The notes below the pieces were generated by a model. That model was not told where the DNA came from, made no database searches, and was given only the letters and a program-made list of their open reading frames with translations. Made by a program: the position numbers and the translations under genes. 64,000 nt of DNA from Thermincola ferriacetica (lineage in GTDB: Bacteria > Bacillota > Thermincolia > Thermincolales > Thermincolaceae): assembly GCF_001263415.1 (NCBI RefSeq), contig NZ_LGTE01000001.1, forward strand, positions 1 through 64,000, read 5' to 3'. The number at the start of each line of letters is the position of its first letter. The stretch's first letter is position 1. This document shows, in pieces, positions 31,881 to 38,959 of this stretch.

Positions 31881-32414
31881 ATGATTAAAAAGAAGGCAAA
31901 AATATTTATTTTTACTCTCGTGTTTTTATTTGGTATAGTGTCTATAGCTGAAGCTTATTTTCTCCTAGGGACTAAATGGGGCTCTTCGTCAGTCACTTAC
32001 AGAAGGGATGCATCAATGAACTGGGTTGACACTTGTACAGCTGCTGGGAATTCATGGAGCTCAGATGTTACAATGAAAGAAAACAGTGCGTCGAAATATG
32101 TAATCTACAAAATTAGTGACTCAGCAAAACAATGGTCTGGTGAAACAAATATTTCAACTGCGTATGGCATAACAACTTCGGCGACAACCAAAATCAATTC
32201 CTATGTGATGAGCAATTATACTTGGACTCAAAAGCAAAGTGTTATAGCCCACGAAATGGGGCACTCGTTAGGTTTGGCTGATAATAATGGATATTTGCTT
32301 TTTGAAAAACCTGAGTATATCTGTTTAATGATAGGGTATGATTATTGGAGAAACAAATTAGGCGTATATACTCCGAAAACTGATGACCGTGCCGGAGTTA
32401 ATTATCTATATTAA
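31881..32414 (+). CDS. Secreted matrixin-like metalloprotease
   Basis: The 177-residue protein has a signal peptide (MIKKKAKIFIFTLVFLFGIV, cut near AEA-Y). The metzincin zinc motif HEMGHSLGLAD has Asp as third ligand, and a Met-containing turn (CLMIGYDYW) follows. It matches matrixin-type proteases in size and motif order, without a propeptide. The ATG at 31881 follows GGAGG by ten bases. The next gene encodes a membrane-anchored exported protein 26 bases downstream, so the two form a likely pair. Codon usage is more AT-rich than in neighbouring housekeeping genes, consistent with acquisition. Confidence 0.82.
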   Translation: MIKKKAKIFIFTLVFLFGIVSIAEAYFLLGTKWGSSSVTYRRDASMNWVDTCTAAGNSWSSDVTMKENSASKYVIYKISDSAKQWSGETNISTAYGITTSATTKINSYVMSNYTWTQKQSVIAHEMGHSLGLADNNGYLLFEKPEYICLMIGYDYWRNKLGVYTPKTDDRAGVNYLY

Positions 32415-32440
32415 AAATCAGTAGGAAGGAAGTGCATACA

Positions 32441-33004
32441 ATGAAATTCAAAAAAATATCGATTTTTTTGTACCTCCTTGGTTGTTTAGCAATTCTTGGA
32501 GGTCTGGCTTACAATAATATTAGAAACCAAGTGCCAACCCAACAAGTCAGTGCTTCTTGGACTAATTATTACGCCAACCCCGACGAATTATTTGATGCAG
32601 CCGACGTAGTAGTTAAAGGCAAAGTTAAAAAAGTTGGCGAAGCTTTCGTTAAGCATGAGCCCGACGTAATTACAACAAATGTAATTTTTGAGCCGAAAGA
32701 AGTTTACAAAAATACTCTTGGCAAAGATTTGCCAACCGAAATCACCATTGATCAAGATGGCGGTATTTACAAAGGTGTGAATTACAAGGTAGATAAGGTT
32801 GAAATACTGGAAGAAGGCAAAAATTATGTTCTGTTTTTGAGATATGCGGCTGATCAAGACTTATATTGCATTTTAAGTGGATACCAAGGGCAATTCAAAA
32901 TTAAAGGCGATAAAGCTGAAAACCCGGCCCCAGAACGTAGCATGGATTACAAAGTGTTAGAACAAAAGATTAAAGAAAAACAAGCAAGCAAAAAGAAGGA
33001 GTAA
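32441..33004 (+). CDS. Membrane-anchored exported protein of unknown function
   Basis: The 187-residue protein has an N-terminal hydrophobic anchor (FLYLLGCLAILGGLAYNN) and a beta-rich outer domain beginning with ADVVVKGKVKKVGEAFV, a pattern common in exported Firmicute proteins beside matrixin-type proteases. The C-terminus is Lys-rich. The ATG at 32441 follows GGAAGG. The substrate or partner is unknown; co-transcription with the protease suggests an inhibitor, substrate or chaperone role. Confidence 0.65.
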   Translation: MKFKKISIFLYLLGCLAILGGLAYNNIRNQVPTQQVSASWTNYYANPDELFDAADVVVKGKVKKVGEAFVKHEPDVITTNVIFEPKEVYKNTLGKDLPTEITIDQDGGIYKGVNYKVDKVEILEEGKNYVLFLRYAADQDLYCILSGYQGQFKIKGDKAENPAPERSMDYKVLEQKIKEKQASKKKE

Positions 33005-33008
33005 TCCC

Positions 33009-33197
33009 ATATATCGATTTGGCGCTAAACTATTTCATTTTGCTATTCCCGTTGAATCTAAAGGCAAGTATCATTACCCTCATTGTCAATGGGCAAAAGA
33101 GATTAAAGCTAAAAATCAAATTTGGTTTAAAGATGTGGCAGATGCTAAAGCCCACGGGTATGAGCCCTGCGGGGTTTATAAACTTCCTAGTAATTAA
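33009..33197 (+). pseudogene. Ada-type zinc-binding domain fragment, copy 2
   Basis: Starting just after the previous stop, the frame reads RFGAKLFHFAIPVESKGKYH, then YPHCQWAKEIKAKNQIWFKD and AHGYEPCGVYKLPSN. It is a longer copy of the zinc-domain fragment at 30088, but the last zinc Cys has become Tyr (CGVY). There is no start codon. With copy 1 it brackets about 2.9 kb as direct repeats. Confidence 0.7.
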
Positions 33198-33224
33198 AGC
33201 TTTGCTTGTTTTTAGCCGATAAAC

Positions 33225-33269
33225 AAAGGGTAGTACTGTCATTACCAACACGGCAGCACTACCCTTTTA
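33225..33269 (+). terminator. Intrinsic terminator
   Basis: AAAGGGTAGT (33225-33234) pairs with ACTACCCTTT (33258-33267). An inner CTG/CAG pair extends the stem, and TTTTATTATT follows. It ends transcription from the protease pair. Confidence 0.7.
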
Positions 33270-33289
33270 TTATTGGAGGTGTTACTTTG

Positions 33290-33535
33290 ATGGGTTTGTT
33301 TCATAGGTTTTGGGATAGTGTTAAATACTCCTTTAACATTGGAGGATACCGCGATTTGCAGGAGGATTTAAAATCTATAAATTGGCTGAAAAGACGAGAG
33401 GAGCAGCGCTTGGATCAAGATCAATGGCTGAAAGAGGTAAGAGAAGAGAAACAGGCGGAAATTGAGAAGTTTTTACAGGACTATTTGGAGAATAATCCAC
33501 GTGATTTTTACGGTTATAAGCCTTTGGAAATATAA
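33290..33535 (+). CDS. Hypothetical 81-residue helical protein
   Basis: The ATG at 33290 follows GGAGGTG by about nine bases. The product is a highly charged, helical, soluble protein (WLKRREEQRLDQDQWLKEV, IEKFLQDYLENN) with a Tyr/Pro-containing tail (DFYGYKPLEI). I do not recognise a family. It lies between a terminator and the hairpin-rich non-coding stretch, so it is transcribed alone. Confidence 0.6.
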   Translation: MGLFHRFWDSVKYSFNIGGYRDLQEDLKSINWLKRREEQRLDQDQWLKEVREEKQAEIEKFLQDYLENNPRDFYGYKPLEI

Positions 33536-33807
33536 GGGATAACCTACTATATGGTTGGCGAGTTTGATAAAATAGGCCGAACTTAGTTGATTGTGAAGTG
33601 ATTGTATTAGGTTCGCACTGTGTTAAGGTTACTCTGGAACCTTTAACAGCCTAATGTTTGTTTTATATTCAATAGCAAACCAAGAATCAAGGTAAAGGTA
33701 CGATTTACCTGCCATGGAACAACAACAAAAGATTGATGACACTAGAACAGCAAACCCGGTATCTAGATAAAGATACCGGGCCAGATTGTAGACAAAGCAA
33801 GAAAAGT
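33536..33807. other. Non-coding stretch with three small hairpins
   Basis: No gene is supported. Three stem-loops are visible: TGTTAAGGTT/AACCTTTAACA around 33632-33652, AGGTAAA/TTTACCT at 33690-33710, and a perfect CCCGGTATC/GATACCGGG at 33755-33780 with an eight-base loop. They precede the larger folded element at 33808. Confidence 0.5.
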
Positions 33808-33924
33808 GGAGGTTAAATGTTTTCCGGAGCGGGGCTTAAATCGTCCATCGGTCCGCGAGCCGCGTAAGCGGGAGCGGTTATCCGATGGAGATTTCGCCCA
33901 GAGCGGAGGAATCATTTAATCTCC
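33808..33924 (+). ncRNA. Candidate structured RNA with GNRA-capped long stem
   Basis: The 117 bases fold almost completely on themselves. The outer stem is 33808-33819 with 33913-33924 (12 pairs, one wobble). A purine-rich internal loop follows, then GGGC/GCCC (33832-33835, 33896-33899), AAATC/GATTT (33838-33842, 33890-33894), CCATCGG/CCGATGG (33845-33851, 33882-33888), two CCGC/GCGG stems, and a GTAA tetraloop at 33864-33867. An intrinsic terminator follows at 33961. I do not recognise the family. The strand is chosen from the terminator's T run. Confidence 0.55.
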
Positions 33925-33960
33925 CTGAATCTTAAGATTTTAACCTTTGTCAACAGCCTG

Positions 33961-33998
33961 AAACTTTCACTTTTCGTGAAAGTTTATATTTTTTATTT
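33961..33998 (+). terminator. Intrinsic terminator after the structured element
   Basis: AAACTTTCAC (33961-33970) pairs with GTGAAAGTTT (33976-33985) around TTTTC, followed by a T-rich run. A truncated copy lies at 30066. Confidence 0.8.
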
Positions 33999-34081
33999 AA
34001 AAAAATAGATTTTAATTTGGTATACATCATACAATATACTAAAAAGAACATCTAGAACCAAAAACTTGGGGAGATGATATT

Positions 34082-34231
34082 ATGTGTTGGGAAGCCTGCA
34101 TCTTATGTGAACAATGTGAAAACTTTAAAAACGGCTGTTCCGGACAGGTAGGAACCTTTTATAAGGAACTGTGCCCCTTTTTTACAGAGGACCCCGAAGT
34201 ACTGCCCTGGGCTACATTGAAAAAGAGGTAA
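34082..34231 (+). CDS. Small Cys-rich protein, 49 residues
   Basis: ATG at 34082 follows GGGGAGATG. The peptide carries six Cys residues (MCWEACILCEQCENFKNGCS; ELCPFF), in a CxxxCxxCxxC-like layout suitable for a zinc or iron-sulfur site. There is no signal peptide. I do not recognise the family. The lone CRISPR repeat begins four bases after its stop codon. Confidence 0.55.
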   Translation: MCWEACILCEQCENFKNGCSGQVGTFYKELCPFFTEDPEVLPWATLKKR

Positions 34232-34234
34232 TCC

Positions 34235-34266
34235 GTCGTACCCCATGCAGGTGTATGGATTGAAAC
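34235..34266 (+). CRISPR. Solitary CRISPR repeat of type I-C appearance
   Basis: The 32 bases begin GTCGTACCCC, end GGATTGAAAC, and have the imperfect palindrome TACCCC/GGTGTA in the middle, as in the common 32-base repeats of type I-C arrays. No second copy occurs at the expected 64-68 base spacing on either side and no cas gene is in the window. It is a lone, slightly diverged repeat. Confidence 0.6.
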
Positions 34267-34323
34267 ACTGCGTAATGCATGTTCAGGCACGGGTTGGGGA
34301 ACACTGTTTCCGAGGTGAAAAAT

Positions 34324-34572
34324 TTGTTATTAGATACGGCAACAGGTATTTTGGAGAAATTGGTAAAGGAAATTAGGGAGACAGACCCGGCAAAAAGAGA
34401 TCATTTGGTCAAAAGTGCTACCATGCTGTTGGAAATTTCGACGAAAGCTTTAAAAGATAATCCGGAGTTTCGGCGGGCTTTTGCCATGGTACATTCTGAA
34501 TTTCTGAAGTATCCCGAGTGCGCTGATACTTTGGAACAAGGGATCAAAGCATATAGAGAGCATCTGGGTTAA
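34324..34572 (+). CDS. Hypothetical 82-residue helical protein
   Basis: The frame encodes a small helical soluble protein (MLLDTATGILEKLVKEIRET to YPECADTLEQGIKAYREHLG). The best ribosome site is GAGGTGA at 34312-34318, which serves a TTG start at 34324. An ATG at 34279 in the same frame has no ribosome site and is close to the CRISPR repeat. The family is not recognised. Confidence 0.5.
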   Translation: MLLDTATGILEKLVKEIRETDPAKRDHLVKSATMLLEISTKALKDNPEFRRAFAMVHSEFLKYPECADTLEQGIKAYREHLG

Positions 34573-34660
34573 CAGGGCAGAAAAATCTTCTATTCAGGCA
34601 GGGGACACGGAATTTGCGGCTAATTATAAATTGTAAAAATAAAAGCGTGGAGGGATGTCA

Positions 34661-35161
34661 ATGGAAGCTATTTTTTCGCGCAGGAGTATTCGAAAATATA
34701 CGGGCGATGCTGTGCCGGACGACACTGTGAAAGACCTTTTGCGGGCGGCTATGAGCGCGCCATCAGCGGGTAATGAACGCCCCTGGCATTTTATAGTTAT
34801 TAAAGATCGCCAAATCCTGACCCAAGTTCCGGAATTTCACCCTTATGCCCATATGCTTAAAGAAGCTCCTTTGGCTATCCTGGTCTGCGGTGATGAACAA
34901 CTGGAAAAGTTTAAAGGGTATTGGGTACAGGATTGCGCCGCAGCAACAGAAAACATCCTTATTGCTGTGCAGGCCAAGGGACTGGGCGCCGTATGGCTGG
35001 GTATTTATCCGGTTGAAGAACGCATGACAGGTTTGAGAAAACTCCTCAATATACCCGATAATATTATCCCTTTTTCCCTTGTTTCTATCGGTTACCCGGC
35101 AGAAGAGAAACCGCCGGTCGAGCGGTACGATGAAACAAGAGTCCATTACGATAGATGGTAA
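34661..35161 (+). CDS. Nitroreductase-family flavoprotein
   Basis: The 166-residue FMN-dependent oxidoreductase has the family opening MEAIFSRRSIRKYTGDAVPD, SAPSAGNERPWHFIV, and the C-terminal ENILIAVQAKGLGAVWLGIYP and IGYPAEEKPP. Such enzymes reduce nitro-compounds, quinones or flavins with NAD(P)H in the cytoplasm. The ATG at 34661 is six bases from GGAGGG; an ATG two codons earlier directly touches that site. It is monocistronic. Confidence 0.9.
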   Translation: MEAIFSRRSIRKYTGDAVPDDTVKDLLRAAMSAPSAGNERPWHFIVIKDRQILTQVPEFHPYAHMLKEAPLAILVCGDEQLEKFKGYWVQDCAAATENILIAVQAKGLGAVWLGIYPVEERMTGLRKLLNIPDNIIPFSLVSIGYPAEEKPPVERYDETRVHYDRW

Positions 35162-35176
35162 AGGGACCCAGCTAAA

Positions 35177-35833
35177 TTAAAAGTTGTCATTAACATCTCT
35201 GTTGTTAATTTTTGGTACAGGCAGGTTCATCTTGAAATTCATGGCGATAAGTCTGATTAATAAAGTGGTCGCAAAACAGATATAGAGCGGCCAACTTCCA
35301 TGGAAAAAAATCCTTGAATAATACTGGGCCAAGACTCCGATAATGGAAGCTGTGGCGTAGATTTCTTTCCTGAAAACCATGGGTATTTCCTGGACAAAGA
35401 TATCCCGCAGGATGCCGCCTCCGGTCCCTGTTAACACGCCAAGGGAAACGGCCACTGAAAGGGAGGCGTAGTCGCCGGCAAAGGCAAGGCGCGCCCCGTT
35501 GGCCGTAAATACGGCTAAACCAATAGCATCAAATATCAGGATAACATTGGTTAAACGGAATAAGTACCTGTAAAAAATCCAAACACCAACGGTGGAAACT
35601 AAGGCAATGGTGATATAAATAGGATGTCTGAAGGCCAGAGGAGGGGTATTGCCTATAATTAAATCCCTGGCTATACCTCCGCCGATAGCCGTCGTAATGG
35701 CTAACATCAACACCCCGAAAAAATCCAGGCGTTTTTTAATGCCTGTTAAAGCACCGGAAACTGCAAAGGCTACTGTTCCTATTATTTCAAAGATACTCAG
35801 CAAAAGCAGACTAACCGCCCCCCTACGAATCAC
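35177..35833 (-). CDS. TRIC-type (UPF0126/YicG) membrane protein
   Basis: The protein of about 218 residues has seven membrane helices with an internal repeat. Each half carries a glycine-rich signature followed by Arg-Asp (GGGIARDLIIG; GGGILRDIFVQEIP). This is the bacterial homologue family of trimeric intracellular cation channels. It probably conducts monovalent cations. The start is uncertain: GTG at 35833 has no clear ribosome site, and a TTG at 35803 lies 14 bases from AGGGGGG. It converges on the nitroreductase gene. Confidence 0.85.
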   Translation of the reverse strand: MIRRGAVSLLLLSIFEIIGTVAFAVSGALTGIKKRLDFFGVLMLAITTAIGGGIARDLIIGNTPPLAFRHPIYITIALVSTVGVWIFYRYLFRLTNVILIFDAIGLAVFTANGARLAFAGDYASLSVAVSLGVLTGTGGGILRDIFVQEIPMVFRKEIYATASIIGVLAQYYSRIFFHGSWPLYICFATTLLIRLIAMNFKMNLPVPKINNRDVNDNF

Positions 35834-36011
35834 CTATGCATATTTGATTGGAGTATAATACAAAAAATAACTGATTTCAATATGATCCGGACTTATTTAT
35901 AATATAAAAAATTACCACTGCTAAGACTGGCACCATTCCCTTACTGACAGAATAAAATTAAAGTGATGGAGTTATGGTTCGATGAGAATATTTTGGGGGT
36001 GGGGCTTTTTT

Positions 36012-36719
36012 ATGGTATCGGGGCTGTGGACGGCAATTGCTTTGGGCGCTCTGAACGCTTTATTATTATTGGTATCCTATATTTCGAATAACACCTTTCC
36101 TCAACCTTTAAGTGAAGAGGAAGAGCAAAAGTATCTGGAACTGTTGGAAAAAGGCGATGAAGAGGCGAGGAATGTTCTGATCGAGCGTAATTTGAGGCTG
36201 GTTGCCCACATTGTTAAAAAGTTTGACGGTGCGTTGGATGATAACGATGATTTGATTTCTATTGGTACCATTGGATTGATTAAAGCCATCAACACTTTTA
36301 ACAGGTACAAGGGAACCCGCCTGGCTACATACGCTGCCAGGTGTATCGAGAACGAAATCCTTATGCACTTGCGGGCAACCAAGAAAAACCGGGTTGAGGT
36401 ATCCCTTTACGACTCTATCGGTGTTGATAAAGAAGGTAACGAGATAACCCTGATTGATGTTTTGGGAACAGAATCGGAAATTGTTCTTGATACTGTGGAG
36501 AGCCTGTTTGAACAGCGCAGGCTTCTGGAAAAGGTCAAGAAGCTAAGTTACCGGGAGAAGAACGTACTGCAGCTTCGTTTCGGTTTAGTGAACGGCATTC
36601 GCAAGACTCAGCGGGAAATCGCCCGGAAGCTCGGCATCTCCCGGTCCTATGTAAGCAGGATAGAGAAACGGGCGTTGAATAAGCTGACGAAGGATTTTAA
36701 GGCGGAAGGGTGTCAGTGA
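36012..36719 (+). CDS. sigK: Sporulation sigma factor sigma-K (pro-protein)
   Basis: The 235-residue factor is the late mother-cell sigma. The hydrophobic N-terminus ([20 protein letters not shown]) is the pro-sequence removed by the membrane protease SpoIVFB. By analogy with Bacillus, cleavage falls before Tyr23 in [19 protein letters not shown]. Regions 2 and 4 are complete ([36 protein letters not shown]). The gene is intact, not split by a skin element. ATG at 36012 follows GGGGTGGGG. It would direct late coat genes such as the cluster at 44-52 kb. Confidence 0.95.
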   Translation: MVSGLWTAIALGALNALLLLVSYISNNTFPQPLSEEEEQKYLELLEKGDEEARNVLIERNLRLVAHIVKKFDGALDDNDDLISIGTIGLIKAINTFNRYKGTRLATYAARCIENEILMHLRATKKNRVEVSLYDSIGVDKEGNEITLIDVLGTESEIVLDTVESLFEQRRLLEKVKKLSYREKNVLQLRFGLVNGIRKTQREIARKLGISRSYVSRIEKRALNKLTKDFKAEGCQ

Positions 36720-36753
36720 AAGGTTTTCGCCTGAAAAACCAAAGTTGAAGTTA

Positions 36754-36773
36754 AGGGCAGGTTTGCCTTTTTC
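36754..36773 (+). terminator. Weak terminator after sigK
   Basis: AGGGCA (36754-36759) pairs with TGCCTT (36764-36769) around GGTT, with five T residues at the 3' side. Confidence 0.5.
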
Positions 36774-36949
36774 TCATGTTGAAGCTCGCCCATTTTTTCG
36801 GATTACCAGACTGTTATGGTAGAAAAAATTATTATATTGCGAAAAAAAGTTAAATAGTTTAAAATAAAATTCATAGAAGTTTGCCGCGGCTCCTAAGCGG
36901 TAACTTTGTTTTTTTATACGGTATTATTGGCATTTTTTGTCTGGTTTTC

Positions 36950-36978
36950 TTGACATCGGATTAGAGCGATTATTATGA
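36950..36978 (+). promoter_or_regulatory. Promoter of the oligopeptide ABC operon
   Basis: A consensus TTGACA at 36950-36955 is followed by TATTATGA around 36971-36978, about 20 bases ahead of the first gene. Spacing to the best -10 hexamer is 15-17 bases. Confidence 0.5.
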
Positions 36979-36997
36979 ATATCTTTGAGGTGAAGAT

Positions 36998-37969
36998 ATG
37001 ACAGGGAAAAAGGAAGTCCTGAGGGTACATAATCTTAAAATAAATTTAAAACGAGAGAGGCGGAGCTATCCCTTGGTAAAAGGGGTGGATTTTTCTCTTT
37101 ATGAGGGGGAAACTGTGGCATTAGTCGGTGAGTCAGGTTCGGGTAAAAGTTTGACAGCCCTTTCGATAATGGGACTACTGCCTAAACCGCCGCTTGAAAT
37201 TGAATCAGGTGAAATACTGTTCGACGGCAGGGATTTGAACAAGTTGTCGGAAACAGAAATGGACAAAATCCGTGGCGATAAAATCAGCATGATATTCCAG
37301 GAGCCCATGACTGCCCTGAACCCTGTATTCACTGTGGGAGAACAGATTGCGGAAGTGTTGCGGTACCACAGGAATTATGACAAAAAAAGTGCTTTGGCGG
37401 AAGCTGAAAAACTTTTGGCACATGTGGGAATACCTGAACCGGCTAAAAGAGCGGCAAGCTACCCGCATCAATTAAGCGGCGGTATGCGGCAGCGGGCCAT
37501 GATAGCCATGGCTCTGGCCTGTTCGCCGCGGATTCTTATAGCGGACGAGCCTACCACGGCTTTGGATGTGACTATTCAGGCCCAGATACTCAAGCTTTTG
37601 CTGGACCTGAAAAAAGAGTACGGGACCACTATTCTGCTGATAACGCACGATTTGGGTGTGGTGGCTCAGGCAGCCCAGCGTACTATGGTTATGTACCTGG
37701 GTAAAATTTTGGAAAATGCTCTTACTGATGAGCTGTTTAAGAAGCCTATACATCCTTACACCCAAGGTCTGCTCAATTCAATTCCGCGCATAGCCGCACA
37801 AAAAGGACCATTAACGGTTATCCCCGGATTTGTTCCAAACCCCTGGGAAATTCAACAGGGTTGCGGATTTGCACCCAGGTGCCCCAAAGCAAGTGAGCGC
37901 TGCTTTAAGGAGATTCCGCCATATAAAGAATATGGGGAAGGCCATTGGGCAGCTTGTTGGGAGGCGTAA
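36998..37969 (+). CDS. oppD: Oligopeptide ABC transporter ATPase OppD/DppD
   Basis: This 323-residue ABC ATPase has Walker A GESGSGKS, signature LSGGMRQRAMIA, Walker B ILIADEPTTALD and the OppD-type C-terminal extension with Cys residues (GCGFAPRCPKASERCF). It powers import of peptides or similar solutes with OppF. First gene of a seven-gene operon: oppD, oppF, binding protein, two permeases, DUF1028 protein, formamidase family. Only one base separates it from oppF. Confidence 0.93.
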   Translation: MTGKKEVLRVHNLKINLKRERRSYPLVKGVDFSLYEGETVALVGESGSGKSLTALSIMGLLPKPPLEIESGEILFDGRDLNKLSETEMDKIRGDKISMIFQEPMTALNPVFTVGEQIAEVLRYHRNYDKKSALAEAEKLLAHVGIPEPAKRAASYPHQLSGGMRQRAMIAMALACSPRILIADEPTTALDVTIQAQILKLLLDLKKEYGTTILLITHDLGVVAQAAQRTMVMYLGKILENALTDELFKKPIHPYTQGLLNSIPRIAAQKGPLTVIPGFVPNPWEIQQGCGFAPRCPKASERCFKEIPPYKEYGEGHWAACWEA

Positions 37970-37970
37970 C

Positions 37971-38927
37971 ATGAACGAGGTCTTAATCAGAACAGAAAAA
38001 CTCAATAAGTTGTTTCCGGTTAAAGGACATAAAGGGAAAACCGTAAAAGCCGTGACTGATGTATCGTTAAATATCTATAGGGGAAGGACCCTGGGAGTTG
38101 TTGGTGAATCAGGTTCCGGTAAATCCACCCTGGGGCGACTGATCCTACGCCTGATAGAGCCAACTTCCGGCGAATGTTTCTATGGCGACAAAAATGTGTA
38201 TTCCTTGTCACGAAAAGAATTGAACCTATTGAGAGAGAAAATGCAGATTGTTTTTCAGGACCCTTTTTCTTCCTTAAATCCCAGGCAAAAAATAGGCAGT
38301 ATTTTGTGGGAGCCTTTGGTCATCCATAACCGGACTTCGGGGTTAAACAAGGAAAAGGTTGTCGGCGAACTTTTAAATAAAGTTGGCCTTGGGGAGGAAG
38401 CGGCCAACCGGTACCCGCATGAGTTTTCGGGCGGGCAACGGCAGCGGATTGCCATAGCGCGGGCTTTGGCATTGAAACCTGAGTTTGTTGTATGCGACGA
38501 ACCGGTATCAGCTTTGGACGTTTCCATTCAGTCGCAGATTATTAACCTGTTGGAAGAGTTAAGACAGAAAGAAAATATTACCTATATGTTTATTGCCCAC
38601 GGGTTAAACGTGGTTAGGCATATCAGTGATTATGTGGCTGTTATGTATCTGGGGGAAGTTGTAGAATATGCCGCCGTCGATGACTTATTCTCTTCACCTT
38701 TGCATCCTTATACCAAAATGCTCATTGGAGCGGCTCCGGAACCGGATCCACGGGTGCAACTTGATTTTAACCTGATCCAGGGCGAAATTCCTAGTCCCAT
38801 TGACCCGCCCCCAGGTTGCCGCTTTCATACCAGGTGCCGGTACGCGACCGAGGCTTGCCGACAAACGTCACCGCCGGTAAAGAACATAAGCGAAGACCGG
38901 TGGGTGCGTTGTCATTTATATAAATAA
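37971..38927 (+). CDS. oppF: Oligopeptide ABC transporter ATPase OppF/DppF
   Basis: This 318-residue ABC ATPase has Walker [10 protein letters not shown], signature [15 protein letters not shown], Walker [13 protein letters not shown] and a C-terminal Cys-containing extension ([16 protein letters not shown]). It partners OppD. The ATG at 37971 follows GGGAGGCG. The Walker B context is normal, so both ATPases should be active. Confidence 0.93.
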   Translation: MNEVLIRTEKLNKLFPVKGHKGKTVKAVTDVSLNIYRGRTLGVVGESGSGKSTLGRLILRLIEPTSGECFYGDKNVYSLSRKELNLLREKMQIVFQDPFSSLNPRQKIGSILWEPLVIHNRTSGLNKEKVVGELLNKVGLGEEAANRYPHEFSGGQRQRIAIARALALKPEFVVCDEPVSALDVSIQSQIINLLEELRQKENITYMFIAHGLNVVRHISDYVAVMYLGEVVEYAAVDDLFSSPLHPYTKMLIGAAPEPDPRVQLDFNLIQGEIPSPIDPPPGCRFHTRCRYATEACRQTSPPVKNISEDRWVRCHLYK

Positions 38928-38959
38928 AATTAAAGATTATAAGGAGGAGAAGCAGGAAG

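Noticed and set aside
33019-33222. Frame of 67 codons after the exported protein gene
   Set aside because: The correct reading of this DNA is the zinc-domain fragment in another frame, shown by similarity to the copy at 30088.
33832-33899. Signal recognition particle RNA or group II intron domain V as identity of the folded element
   Set aside because: The apical loop and internal loops do not match the GGAA-capped SRP helix 8 or the domain V triad, so I leave it unassigned.
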